A stretch of 64,000 nucleotides of DNA from Mauremys mutica (lineage: Eukaryota > Chordata > Testudines > Geoemydidae), in NCBI RefSeq assembly GCF_020497125.1, contig NC_059075.1, positions 32,524,003 to 32,588,002 of the forward strand. Direction: 5' to 3'. The notes under the pieces are model-generated. The model did not search any database and was not told the origin of the DNA. It saw nothing but the letters and a program-made list of their open reading frames with translations. The position numbers were made by a program, and so were the translations under genes. Of the stretch, positions 22,289-32,304 are shown in pieces; position 1 is the first letter of the stretch; each line of letters begins with the position of its first letter.

Positions 22289-22675
22289 CTACAGCTCCAC
22301 ACAGTCTCACCCCAGACCCCTGATTGGCTGGAGAGACAGCATTCCCACTGGATATGTGGACTATATAAAGACCCCAACAGGAAGAAGAAGCTGTCTGAGC
22401 AACAGGCCATTGCTTGCTGATTGCAGCCTCACCCAACCCTGCCTTGCCACCCCACCCAACCTCGCTTCCCTATCCTGCCAACCTGGCCCTCTTGGATTAG
22501 ATCTCCCAGCTACCAGCCCCTGTGAGAAGTCCAACCATTGCCCCAGACTGCTTCTGATATCGATTGACCTCCTGGTTACTCCACGTATCACTTCACCAGG
22601 GCTCTGGACTGCCACAACCCCACTTCAGCCACTGGGCATTACATGTACAAATACATAACAAGAACACAGAACCCC
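22289..22675 (+). mobile_element. LTR-like fragment with TATA box
   Basis: C-rich block with CTATATAAAGACCCC at 22360-22374 and no ORF of note. It interrupts CR1-like sequence. Ends and TSD are not found; it could be a solo LTR or part of one. Confidence 0.35.
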
Positions 22676-23675
22676 AAAGAACACATTTAAAAATTTGTCT
22701 TGTTAAAATGACTTGCTAAAATATTTCAGGCATAAAATATCAATTAAAAGCCAAATGAAAAATTTATTTTTTAAAAACCCATAATCACTATTGGCATCAT
22801 TAACTCCTTTAGTGGCTGCCTCAGTAGAATGATTGCAGTTTGAGAAAGATGGTAGTTCAGTATAAAGCTAACCTGAGAATTGGGTTCTCCAGCTCTATGC
22901 TGAGTCACATTGGCAGAAAAATGCCTTTGTGCACCTGTTCTGGGGATAATTAGGACATCTGTCTCCAGATCTGTCAAACTATTAAAATGAAACTTTGCAA
23001 TTCTTCATTTTTAAAATGAGATGTTCAAAGAAGGTGTTTGTTTGTTTTTCTTTTTGTCTGTTTTTAAGTTTGATATAAAATGAAGGTATCCAGAGGAAAA
23101 ACAGCCAAGTTTAAAGATTCAGAGCTTCTCAGAGAACTTCCACAGTTAAATAGGGATTGCTCTAACATTGTGCTGTTGTACTTCAGAGTATCTTGGATTC
23201 TTGGAAATATTGTATCTTCCAGTGTGAATGACAACAGTTCTCATTGAAATGGCAATCTGCCATCTCTGACTTGAGTGGTTTTCTTAAACTGCTTCTGTTA
23301 CACAGTGGTTTTGCATTTGACATCCTGTTATTATATCAAAATAATGTGACTTCCTGAAGATATTTTCAGGGTTAATGTAAAGGGTCCTTTCAGCACATAT
23401 CCTGTAATGTCCACTTTAAAAAGCTCTTCCATAGAGGAGTATGAAACAGAGCAATTGTCGACAGAGCTACTAGTTCAATTAAGACTAAATCTTAATAGCT
23501 TTAGATTGATGTCTTCAGAGTGCTGTCCATTTACTTTTCTAGAACTTTATTTTTGATTAGGAAAGTCATTATATGGCTTTGGATTAGGGCTTGACTTTGT
23601 ATGGAAATAGTTTAACTATAGACTAAATTAAAAATAGACAAAATGAAGATTTGTTGATAGTAGTGTTACACCCTA
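22676..23675. other. Intergenic sequence, nothing recognised
   Basis: Looks single-copy, no gene visible. Confidence 0.4.
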
Positions 23676-23973
23676 GGGTATGTCCACACTACCCGCCGGA
23701 TCGGCGGGTAGCCATCAATCTATCAGGAATCGATTTATCATGTCTCATCTAGACGCAATAAATCGATCCCCGAACTCTCGGCCGTTGACTCTGGAACTCC
23801 ACCAGGGTGAGAGGCGGAAGCGGAGTCGACGGGGGAGCCACAGCCATCGATCCTGCGCCGTGAGGACGGGAGGTAAGTCAATCTAAGATACGTCGACTTC
23901 AGCTACGCTATTCTCGTAGCTGAAGTTGCATATCTTAGATCAATCCCCCCACCCAGTGTAGACCAGGCCCTAG
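23676..23973. mobile_element. MITE with internal hairpin
   Basis: CTAGGGTATGTCCACACTAC at the left and GTGTAGACCAGGCCCTAG at the right are imperfect inverted ends, and CCCTAG occurs at both. Inside, GACTTCAGCTACG and CGTAGCTGAAGTTG form a near-perfect hairpin with a 7-base loop (about 23894-23928). Confidence 0.75.
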
Positions 23974-24092
23974 AAAAAAGCTCTTAGCGGGATTATTTAC
24001 AGATGATGACCTGTTTGAGAGCATAACAAAGGTTCTGACAAGATTTTAACAAAGTCTCTGCTCTGTACAACAGGGCTGAAAAGGATCAAGAG

Positions 24093-25604
24093 TAGGGCTG
24101 TCCATTAATTGCATTTAACTCACGCGATTAACTAAAAAAAAAAATCATGATTAAAATTTATCACAATTTACCGCAGTTTTAATCGCACTGTTAAACAATA
24201 GAATACAAATTGAAATTTATTAAATATCTTTGGATGTTTTTTCTACATTTTCAAATATATTGATTTCAATTATAACACAGAATACAAAGTTTACAGTGCT
24301 CACTTTATATTATTTTATCACAAATATTTGCACTATAAAAATGATAAAAGAAATTGTATTTTTCAATTCACCTCATACAAGTACTGTAGTGCAATCTCTT
24401 TATCGTGAAAGTGCAACTTACAAATGTAGATTTTTTTTGTTACATAACTGCACTCAAAAACAAAACAATGTAAATCTTTAGAGCCTACAAGTCCACTCAG
24501 TCCTACTTCTTATTCAACCAATCGCTAAAACAAAGAAGTTTGTTTACATTTATGGAAGATAATGCTACCTGCTTCTTATTTACAATGTCACTAGAAAGTG
24601 AGAACAGCATTCATATGGCACTTTTGTAGTCGGCATGGTATTTACGTGCCAGATATGCTAAACATTCGTATGCCCCTTCATGCTTCGACCACCATTCCAG
24701 AGGACATGCTTCCATGCTGATGCCACTCAATTAAAAAAAATGTTAATTAAATTTTGACTGGATTTCTTGGGGAAGAATAGTATGTCTCCTGCTCTGTTAT
24801 ACTCGCATTCTGCCATGTATTTCATATTAAAGCAGTCTTGGATGATGACCCAGCACATGTTGTTTGTTTTAAAAACACTTTCGCTGCAGATTTGACAAAA
24901 TGCAAAGAAGGTACCAATGTGAGATTTCTAAAGATAGCTATGGCACTCAACCCAAGGTTTAAGAATCTGAAATGCCTTCCAAAATCTGAGAGGGACGAGG
25001 TGTGGAGCATGCTTCCAGAAGTCTTAAAAGAGCAACACTCTGATGCAGAAACTACAGAACCCAAACCACCAAATAAGAAAATCAACCTTTTGCTGATGGC
25101 ATCACACTCAGATGATGAAAGTGAACATGTGTCAGTCTACACTGCTTTGGATCGTTATCGAGCAGAACCTACCATCAGCATGTACACTTGTCCTCTGGAA
25201 TGTTGATTAAAGATGAAGGGACATATGAATCTTTACCGAATCTGGCATGTAAATATCTTGCGTTGCCGGCTACAACAGTGCCATGCGAACACCTATTTTT
25301 GCTTTCAGGTGACATTGTAAACAGGAAGTGGGCAGCATTATCTCCCATAAATGTAAACAAACTTGTTTGTCTGAGTGACTGGCTGAACAAGAAGTAGAAC
25401 TGAATGGACTTGTAGGCTTTAAAGTTTTACATTTGTTTTTTGAATGCAGTTTTTTTATATATAATTCTACATTTGTAAGTTAAACTTTCATGATAAAGAC
25501 ATTGCACTATAGTACTTGTATGAGGTAATTTGAAAAATACTATTTCTTTTGCTTTTTACAGCACAAATATTTGTAATAAAAATAAATATAAAGTGAGCAC
25601 TGTA
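24093..25604 (+). mobile_element. hAT-superfamily DNA transposon with long inverted repeats
   Basis: Left arm 24292-24532 is the reverse complement of about 25370-25604. Matching landmarks are TTACAGTGCTCACTTTATA / TATAAAGTGAGCACTGTA and GCCTACAAGTCCACTCAG / CTGAATGGACTTGTAGGC. The outer left terminus (TAGGGCTGTCCATTAATTGC at 24093) has no partner: the right side is cut at 25604. Between the arms is a short decayed transposase. The inner repeat runs into the last codons of that transposase. Confidence 0.85.
24838..25397 (+). pseudogene. hAT transposase C-terminal remnant, frameshifted
   Basis: Two overlapping frames (24838-25206 and 25188-25397) together carry the end of a hAT transposase. 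The first has MALNPRFKNLKCL, a typical pre-dimerisation segment. The second has YLALPATTVPCEHLFLLSGD then WAALSPINVNKLVCLSDW, the hATC dimerisation domain. A frameshift near 25190-25205 separates them. The BED zinc finger and the first catalytic Asp region are missing, so this copy cannot encode a working transposase. Confidence 0.85.
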
Positions 25605-25605
25605 C

Positions 25606-25690
25606 ACTTTGCCATTTATTTGGTTTATGACCTTGGACAAGTCAATTCATCTATCTGTACCACTGTTTTCCCTCCAACCCTTTTTCTTTC
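25606..25690 (+). mobile_element. MIR-like fragment
   Basis: TTTATGACCTTGGACAAGTC followed by a CTGTACCACTGTTTTCCC segment matches the MIR core. It directly abuts the truncated hAT end. Confidence 0.5.
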
Positions 25691-25756
25691 CCACTCCACT
25701 ACTACCCATCCTATGCTACTTGTAGTCGCCATCTTACCTCCAGGCCTATTGAGTTT

Positions 25757-26748
25757 TTGCACTTTTTACAGAACCCATCAATACCCATTTCTGAAACAAT
25801 CAGCAGAAAGACTAAATATTCATCCACTGGCATGAAGACTGAAGTGCTCAACACCAAGACAAAAAACAAAGTTGTTTTTTGGAATGTATGGACAATGTAC
25901 ATAGCAGGGAAGCTAGATCAGGTCACAGCAGAGATGAGGCGCTATAGCTTACATACCCGGGGTGTCAGCGAGAGCAGATGGATGTAAGAATAACAACAAT
26001 CTCGGGAGAAAGTTTGCTGTTTTCTGGACGGGATGATGGACAACACCATGAGGGTATTGCCATCCTTTTGAAGGAGGGAGTGGAGCATTCCCTGCTTGAA
26101 TGGAAATCCATCAGCAGATGACTTGTGAGAGCCAGACTGAAAGAGAAACATATCACCCTGATTCAGTATTATGCTCTGACAAATGACAGTGATGAAGAAG
26201 TAAAGGACAAATTCTACCTTACACCACAGGTGGAGTTAGAGAGAGTACCATGCCACGACCTAACTATCGTCATAGGAGACCTGAATGCTAAGGTTGGTAA
26301 GGACAACACAAACAACAACAGAGCAATGGGAAGACATGGGTGTGGCACCATGAATGAAAATAGAGAGAGGCTTGTTGATTTCTTTAATATGAATGACCTA
26401 GTCATCGGTGGAACCCTATTTGAACATCGTGAAATTCACAAGCTGACATGGTGTTCTCCAAATGGCAGAGATAAGAACCAGATTGACCATATCATGATCA
26501 ATGGCAAATGGCAATGCTCACTGACAGATGTGAAAGTGAGAAGGGGTGCAGATGTTGGCAGCAACCACCACCTTGTGACAGCCTCCATCAAGCTAAAACT
26601 GAGAACTGTGGGTCCACCAAACAATGGACATAGACGTTATAATATGGACTAGCCACTTGAAATACAGAAAGCCTTCATTCTGCAATTAAAGAACAGGTTT
26701 CAAGCACTTGCAGACCTTGATGAAAAAGAGGGGAATGCAGATGATGAG
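25757..26748 (+). mobile_element. LINE part 1: endonuclease region
   Basis: Frames at 25757-25987 and 26125-26652 carry an APE-type endonuclease of a non-LTR retrotransposon: FWNVWTM (the NVRT-like start), VIGDLNAKVGK (GDxN motif), NQIDHIMING and a final GSNHHLVTA, where the canonical SDH is SNH. The unit stops at 26748, where a long LTR is inserted, and resumes at 28214. The clade is not assigned; it belongs to a LINE type widely misannotated as craniofacial development protein 2-like. Confidence 0.85.
26125..26652 (+). pseudogene. LINE APE-type endonuclease remnant
   Basis: 175 codons. Motifs in order: GDLNAKVGK (catalytic GDxN), GTMNENRERLVDF, WCSPNGRDKNQIDHIMI, and VGSNHHLVTA, where Asp of the conserved SDH is Asn. 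That change and a stop at 26650 make it inactive. The N-terminal part lies in the separate frame before 25988. Confidence 0.8.
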
Positions 26749-28213
26749 TGTGACGTTGCACTCCATATGCTTTATGGAAATATGCTTATGAATATAACAT
26801 AACTAGAATATGCTTTATACTAAATACCCGTTGTATGGTGTCATTAGAAAGCTTGTAATCTACTAAATGTGTTCATCCTATTTGTTTGCATGTATTTCTA
26901 TATCTGGAGTTAGGAGAATAAGATATAAACTTGTATCACTGATGTGAACATATTAAGTGGAGGCCATTAAGGGTGCTCCAGAAACAATCAGTTGTAAATG
27001 GCCTTAGTTATTTGAAAGCTTACCTGTGGGCCAGCCCCTGGGGAATGGTGACTAGGGGTCTTACAGTGACATGTGACCATGTCACCTGATAATGAAATCC
27101 ATCTTAAATCTGATAGTTTTCCATTTTTCCAAGAAGTGGTGGGGACCCAGAGAAACAAAAGATTCCCGCTTTGTGCCAAAGCTTTAAAAAGGGGTGGAGC
27201 ATGTCAAAGGAGGTGGCCAGTCATGAGAAAACCCCTGCTTACTACCTGAGATGGCTGCTGGAACTAACAAGGGCCTTGGCTACACTGGCACTTTACAGCG
27301 CTGCAACTTTCTCGCTCAGGGGTGTGAAAAAACACACCCCCCCGAGCGCAGCAAGTTACAGCGCTGCAAAGCGCCAGTGTAAACAATGCCCCAGCGCTGG
27401 GAGCGCGGCTTCCACTGCTGTAAGATAATCCCCACGGGGAGGTGGAGTACCTGCAGCGCTGGGAGAGCTCTCTCTCAGCGCTGGCGCTGCAACCACACTC
27501 GCACTTCAAAGTGCTGCCGCGGGAGCGCTCCTGCGGCAGCTCTGTACAGCTGCAAGTGTAGCCATACCCAAGGACTGGACCAGGGGAAAGGAGTGGGCCC
27601 GACTAGGAAGGAGTCTAGTCTGTGAAAGAAACTTATTGGAACATCTTTGAGGGTGAGATTTACCTGTATTCAGTTAAATGTAATAGGCTTAGACTTGTGT
27701 GTTTTGTTTTATTTTGCTTGGTAACTTACTTTGTTCTGTCTGTTATTACTTGAAAACACTTAAATCCTACTTTTTAAACTTAATAAAAATCACTTTTGTT
27801 TATTAATGAACCCAGAGTAAGTGATTAATACCTGGGGGAGCAAACAGCTGTGCATATCTCTCTATCAGTGTTATAGAGGGCGGACAATTTATTGAATCTA
27901 CCCTGTATAAACTTTATACAGAGTAAAATGGATTTATTTGGGGTTTGGATCCCATTGGGAGCTGAGTGTCGGAGACAAGTACCTGCTGAGCTGTTTTAGT
28001 TAAAGTCTGCAGCTTTGGGGATGTGGCCCAGACCCTGGGTCTGTGTTGCAGCAGGCTAGTGTGTCTGGTTCAACAAGGCAGGGTTATGGAGTCCCAAGCT
28101 GGCAGAGAAAATGAGCTCAGAGGTAATTTCAGCATGTCAGGTGACAATCCCAAGGGGATTCCTGTGACCAAACCTGTCAGTTTGTCCCTCCTCTTCTTGA
28201 TCTCCTTGTAACA
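26749..28213 (+). mobile_element. Solo LTR inserted in the LINE
   Basis: Begins TGTGACGTTGCACTCC at 26749 and ends CTCCTTGTAACA at 28213. It separates LINE endonuclease from LINE reverse transcriptase and has no coding domains. CTTTAAAAAGG (27182-27192) could serve as TATA, and TTAATAAAAAT (27780-27790) as poly(A) signal. About 1.16 kb once the nested MITE is removed. No convincing target duplication was found, so the exact ends are inferred from the LINE breakpoints. Confidence 0.65.
27274..27573. mobile_element. MITE nested in the solo LTR
   Basis: CCTTGGCTACACTGGCAC at the left is inverted as TGCAAGTGTAGCCATACCCAAGG at the right. The interior is GC-rich with repeated CAGCGCTG/GAGCGC motifs. 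Its frames on both strands are compositional. Confidence 0.75.
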
Positions 28214-28500
28214 GCAATTTATAAACAGAACAGTGAAGCCTGTCTAGGTTACCTGCAGAAGAGAAGGAAGGAGTGGATTACACCAAGCAAATGGAATGCC
28301 ATAGAAACCAGACAAGCCCTGAAGAAAAAATGTTTTAGAAACACAATTCCAGAAGCTAAAGGCCAAATACCACGAGCAGTATAGCAGGGCACACCAGGAG
28401 GTCAAACACCTTGTGAGAGAGGACAAATGGCATTATTTGATAATCTGGCAACACAAGCAGAGGATGCAGGTGCTCGTGGGAACAAGGAACCGTCTACAAA

Positions 28501-30044
28501 ATGATGCGGCTTATCAGTGGTAAACAGCAGACACCAACACACACTCTCATCAGGAACAAACAAAGACACCTACTAACAACTGAAAAAGAACAAGAAATGC
28601 GCTGGACAGAGCATTTCAAAGAATTGCTGAACAGGGAGCCACCTAAAGAGGAAGCAAACATCCAGGATGCAGAAGATCTTGATATCAACATATACACCCC
28701 AACTGAGGAAGAGATCATTCAAGCCATCAAATCCTTAAAAAATGGGAAAGCTCCTGGCAAGGATAACTTGAATGCAGAATTGTTCAAGGTAAATCCTAAA
28801 TTAGCAGCATCTATCCTGGCCCCTCTATTTACATCAGTCTGGGAAAGGGAAAAATTGCCAGATGAGTGGACCAATGGGGTTAGAGTGAAGATACCAAAAA
28901 AAGGACTCTCAGTGATTGTAATAACTGGCATGGTATCACACTTTTATCTGAGCCAAAGTATTGTGTAAGATCATAGTCCAGCGTATATTAGAGGCAGTTG
29001 ATAGCATTCTCAGAAAAGAGCAAGCTGGTTTTCGGAAAGGGTGTGGATGCACAGATCAGATCTTCACTCTACAAAACATAATAGAACAATGCTTAGAATG
29101 GCAATGGCAACTCTACATAAATTTCATAGATTTTGAGAAGGCTTTTGATAGCATTCATAGGACCAGCCTATGGCACATTCTGTGAGCATATGGAATTCCT
29201 TTCTGTATAATCAACGTCATCAAAAGTTTCTATTTCAAAAGCTTCTATTGATCACAATGAGCTCAGTTTTGAAGTCAAAACAGGAGTACAGCAGGGGTGT
29301 GTCATGTCTGCAATCCTCTTCAACATTGCCATCAACTGGGTAATGCAGCGTACAACAGAAGACATTCCAAGAGGCATTAAATGGACACTCTTCTCATCCC
29401 TTGAAGACCTGGACTTTGCAGATTATGTTGCTCTGCTATCACATACCGAACACCATATACAAGAAGAAACAACTCGACTCAATGCATTCAGGCAGCAAAT
29501 TGGACTGAAAATCAACAGCAATAAGACAGATATCATGACCTTTAATATTGCCTCACCATCACCAGTATAGATAGAGGATTATGTTCTCACCAATGTAGAA
29601 ACATTCACATACTTGAGAAGCACCATCAGCCAGGACGGTGGAGCAAGCCAGGACATCCTGAACAAAATCAATAAAGCCGGGAACACCTTCAGCAGCCTAA
29701 ATACAGTCTGGAAATCATCAAAATACAACACCAAAACCAAACTCAAGATTTATGAGAGCTGCGTACTTTCAACACTACTTTATAGTGCAGAATGCTGGGA
29801 AATGAGAAAGTATGACATGTCCAAACAGTCTTCATTCCATACAACCTGCCTCAGAAAAATCCTCCGTATCTTTTGGCCCAGAACAATCTCAAACCAAGAT
29901 CTATTGACACGGTGCTCAGATCCTCGTGGCTGCACTATCATTGCCAGGAGGCGCTGGAGATGGATTGGTCATGTGCTTCGGATGGAAACTGATTCCATCA
30001 CTAGAGAGGCAAAAAGATGGACACCTGAAGGCAAGCGAAAATGA
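28501..30044 (+). pseudogene. LINE reverse transcriptase, inactive
   Basis: The palm active site reads FADY rather than FADD (29413-29424), so one catalytic Asp is lost. There are also stops and frameshifts between 28968 and 29613. The fingers segment NGKAPGKDN and the FDSIHR segment are intact. The C-terminal zinc-poor WRWIGHV region, typical of this LINE type, is in the last frame, which ends at a TGA (30042-30044) three codons before the LTR-element insertion. Confidence 0.85.
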
Positions 30045-30046
30045 GG

Positions 30047-30051
30047 CCGCC
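30047..30051 (+). repeat. Target site duplication, left (CCGCC)
   Basis: Matches 32300-32304. Removing the LTR element and one copy restores LINE sequence. Confidence 0.95.
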
Positions 30052-30731
30052 TGTAGCAGGGTGGACCCTGCTCCGGCCCTGAAGGGGTTAAAAACAGCCC
30101 TGGGAAGGGGCTTTTTGGCTGGGCTGATTGGGGAAATGGCTGCAGCTGGGGGCCACGCCCCAAACTGAGCCCAGGGCCTTATAAAAGGCAGGGAAGCCAG
30201 AAGCCAGACAGTCTCTCTCTGGCCGTAGAGGGAGATGGGCCTAGCTGCTGTGAATTAGAGACCAGATACCTGAGTGAAGCAGGGCTGGGGACAGGCTAAG
30301 GAGCTGGGGAGCTCCAGCCTAGAAAGCCCCAGGCTGCGGCCTAGCGAAGGGCCAACAGGTACTGGGGGTTGCAGAGGGCGGCCCAGAGGTAGGACAAAGC
30401 AGCAGGTCCAAACCCTCCTTGCCAGTGATGAGTAGGCTGATACTGCAGTCTGCCCCAGGGTGTGGGGCTAGACAATGACTGTCAGTAGCCAATACTGAGG
30501 CAAGGTGGGGATAGAGGGTGAGGGTTCCCTAAGGAGGGGAGACCCTAAGAGAAAGGGGTTACTGCCAGGGGGCAGCACCCCATGTGAAAGGGCACCGGGT
30601 CCAGGGAGGGACACGGGGGCCAGAGGACAGGTGGATCACCAGCCTGCAGAGGGCGCTCCGAACGCTGGAACAGAGCTAATTCCTGGAGTCACCAGCAGGA
30701 GGTGCCGCGGGGGTGAGTCTGACCCATTACA
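30052..30731 (+). repeat. Left LTR, 680 bp
   Basis: TGTAGCAGGGTGGACC to GACCCATTACA, with TATA box TTATAAAA at 30179-30186. I could find no difference from the right LTR over about the first 640 bases; all differences lie in the final 35 or so. Confidence 0.93.
30179..30186 (+). promoter_or_regulatory. LTR TATA box
   Basis: TTATAAAA, repeated at 31746-31753 in the right LTR. Transcription should start about 25-30 bases downstream, giving an R-U5 of around 520 bases. Confidence 0.7.
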
Positions 30732-30752
30732 CGTGGTGGAGAATGAGGGCAT
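30732..30752 (+). other. Candidate primer-binding site
   Basis: TGGTGGAGAATGAGGGC starts two bases after the left LTR, the usual PBS location. The matching tRNA is not identified. Confidence 0.45.
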
Positions 30753-30818
30753 AGCGGTCCGCCCCTGATACAAGGGGCCAGGGCAAGGACTGAGGACTAT
30801 TGCCTGGATTTTGAAACG

Positions 30819-31571
30819 GTGGAGAAAATGAAGAACATGGACTATTATTGGAGAGCCTGTGTGGCCCGGCTCGCCGAGCAGCAAGCACGGCTGATTCAGC
30901 TGCTGCGGGGGCGGGCACAAGGACCTCAACAGGGGCCAGGCACTTTGGGCTGGAGGCCAGTGCCAAGGCCTAAAGACTGTTTCGCCTGTGGGCGACGGGG
31001 ACACTTCAGAAGGGAGTGCCCCTACTGGACTCGAGTGCCCCCTGTGAAGTTAACAGGGGGGCTCCAAACTTGTTGGGCTTGTGGGGAGCAGGGACACCTG
31101 AAGAGGGAGTGCCCTCATGGAGCTCCCAAGGCCTGGGCCAGCCCAGAAGAAAGGGCTAGGGCCCATACAAGCAAGACTGGGGCCGTGGCAGGGGGAAGGC
31201 GCCAAGGGTGCTTCCACTGCCACACCAAGGGCCACATAAAGAGGCATTGCCCCCTGAGACAGAAAGGGGGAGTATCTGAAACTAAGGCTCGGTCTGGGAC
31301 TAGCCGCCAGGAAGGGGTAGTCCAGACTGGGGCTCCCACAGAGAAGGGGGCTGGGGCGGAGAGGCCTCACCTTAAACAGGGAACCCACACAAGGGCCGGG
31401 AGGGCTGATGTGGGAACCCAAACTGAAGGGGGAACCCACATAGGACCAGAGAGGTCTATGGTGGGGACCCAGACTGAAGAGGAAGCCAGCAGACTGCTCC
31501 AAGCAATGGAGAGCCTGCGGCAAGAGAGGGATTCCCTGCGAGCCCAGCTGAGGAGAAAGTTGGGCCGGTAG
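30819..31571 (+). CDS. Gag-like protein with three CCHC zinc knuckles and a C-terminal coiled coil
   Basis: Intact 250-codon ORF, the only one in the LTR element. Residues 10-35 form a short basic amphipathic stretch. Zinc knuckles of CX2CX4HX4C form lie at 54-67 (CFACGRRGHFRREC), 85-98 (CWACGEQGHLKREC) and 131-144 (CFHCHTKGHIKRHC), as in retroviral nucleocapsid and LTR-element Gag, where they bind RNA. Residues 145-197 are low-complexity, Gly/Thr/Arg-rich. VGTQTE occurs twice (198-203, 215-220), resembling the TQT peptide bound by dynein light chain LC8. From 218 to the end, LLQAMESLRQERDSLRAQL has leucine heptads that suggest a coiled coil. There is no capsid-sized domain before the knuckles. 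RNA packaging is an inference; LC8 binding is a hypothesis. Confidence 0.85.
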   Translation: MEKMKNMDYYWRACVARLAEQQARLIQLLRGRAQGPQQGPGTLGWRPVPRPKDCFACGRRGHFRRECPYWTRVPPVKLTGGLQTCWACGEQGHLKRECPHGAPKAWASPEERARAHTSKTGAVAGGRRQGCFHCHTKGHIKRHCPLRQKGGVSETKARSGTSRQEGVVQTGAPTEKGAGAERPHLKQGTHTRAGRADVGTQTEGGTHIGPERSMVGTQTEEEASRLLQAMESLRQERDSLRAQLRRKLGR

Positions 31572-31602
31572 AGCACCCCACCTGCCCCCCGGTGGAGGGG
31601 TT

Positions 31603-31618
31603 CTTGAGGTGGAGGGTG
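31603..31618 (+). other. Polypurine tract
   Basis: TTGAGGTGGAGGGTG-type purine-rich run directly before the right LTR, positioned to prime plus-strand synthesis. Confidence 0.6.
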
Positions 31619-32299
31619 TGTAGCAGGGTGGACCCTGCTCCGGCCCTGAAGGGGTTAAAAACAGCCCTGGGAAGGGGCTTTTTGGCTGGGCTGATTGGGG
31701 AAATGGCTGCAGCTGGGGGCCACGCCCCAAACTGAGCCCAGGGCCTTATAAAAGGCAGGGAAGCCAGAAGCCAGACAGTCTCTCTCTGGCCGTAGAGGGA
31801 GATGGGCCTAGCTGCTGTGAATTAGAGACCAGATACCTGAGTGAAGCAGGGCTGGGGACAGGCTAAGGAGCTGGGGAGCTCCAGCCTAGAAAGCCCCAGG
31901 CTGCGGCCTAGCGAAGGGCCAACAGGTACTGGGGGTTGCAGAGGGCGGCCCAGAGGTAGGACAAAGCAGCAGGTCCAAACCCTCCTTGCCAGTGATGAGT
32001 AGGCTGATACTGCAGTCTGCCCCAGGGTGTGGGGCTAGACAATGACTGTCAGTAGCCAATACTGAGGCAAGGTGGGGATAGAGGGTGAGGGTTCCCTAAG
32101 GAGGGGAGACCCTAAGAGAAAGGGGTTACTGCCAGGGGGCAGCACCCCATGTGAAAGGGCACCGGGTCCAGGGAGGGACACGGGGGCCAGAGGACAGGTG
32201 GATCACCAGCCTGCAGAGGGCGCTCCGAACGCTGGAACAGAGCTAATTCCTGGAGTCACCGGCAGGAGGCGCCGCGGGGGTGAGTCTCAACCTGTTACA
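31619..32299 (+). repeat. Right LTR, 681 bp
   Basis: TGTAGCAGGGTGGACC to CAACCTGTTACA. Differs from the left LTR at a few bases close to its 3' end (CACCGGCAGGAGGCGCC versus CACCAGCAGGAGGTGCC, plus the last 12-13 bases). Confidence 0.93.
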
Positions 32300-32304
32300 C
32301 CGCC
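32300..32304 (+). repeat. Target site duplication, right (CCGCC)
   Basis: Matches 30047-30051. Confidence 0.95.

Larger units (their letters stand above)
28214..30051 (+). mobile_element. LINE part 2: reverse-transcriptase region
   Basis: Continues the LINE after the LTR. Frames at 28501-28968, 28961-29185, 29304-29570 and 29613-30044 carry RT blocks in order: SLKNGKAPGKDNLNAELFK, EQAGFRKGCGCTDQIF, NFIDFEKAFDSIHR, then a VQQGCVMSAILFNI-type palm start read near 29287, and LDFADYVALLSH. The C-terminal RRRWRWIGHVLRMETD and WTPEGKRK follow. The unit is cut at 30051 by an LTR element and resumes at 32305. Confidence 0.88.
30052..32299 (+). mobile_element. Complete non-autonomous LTR retrotransposon, Gag-like ORF only
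   Basis: Two near-identical LTRs (30052-30731 and 31619-32299), both TG...CA, are flanked by the 5-bp duplication CCGCC. The 887-bp interior holds one intact 250-codon frame with three CCHC zinc knuckles and nothing else. No protease, reverse transcriptase, RNase H or integrase is present, and there is no room for them. It must therefore move using another element's enzymes. It is inserted in the dead LINE and is the youngest layer of this nest. A purine-rich tract (31603-31618) precedes the right LTR. Confidence 0.93.

Noticed and set aside
30505..30768. 87-codon frame, repeated at 32072-32374
   Set aside because: Lies in the LTRs and is duplicated only because the LTRs are; no recognisable motif.
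31050..31730. 226-codon minus-strand frame opposite the Gag-like ORF
   Set aside because: Antisense shadow of a GC-rich coding strand; no domain, while the plus frame has three zinc knuckles.
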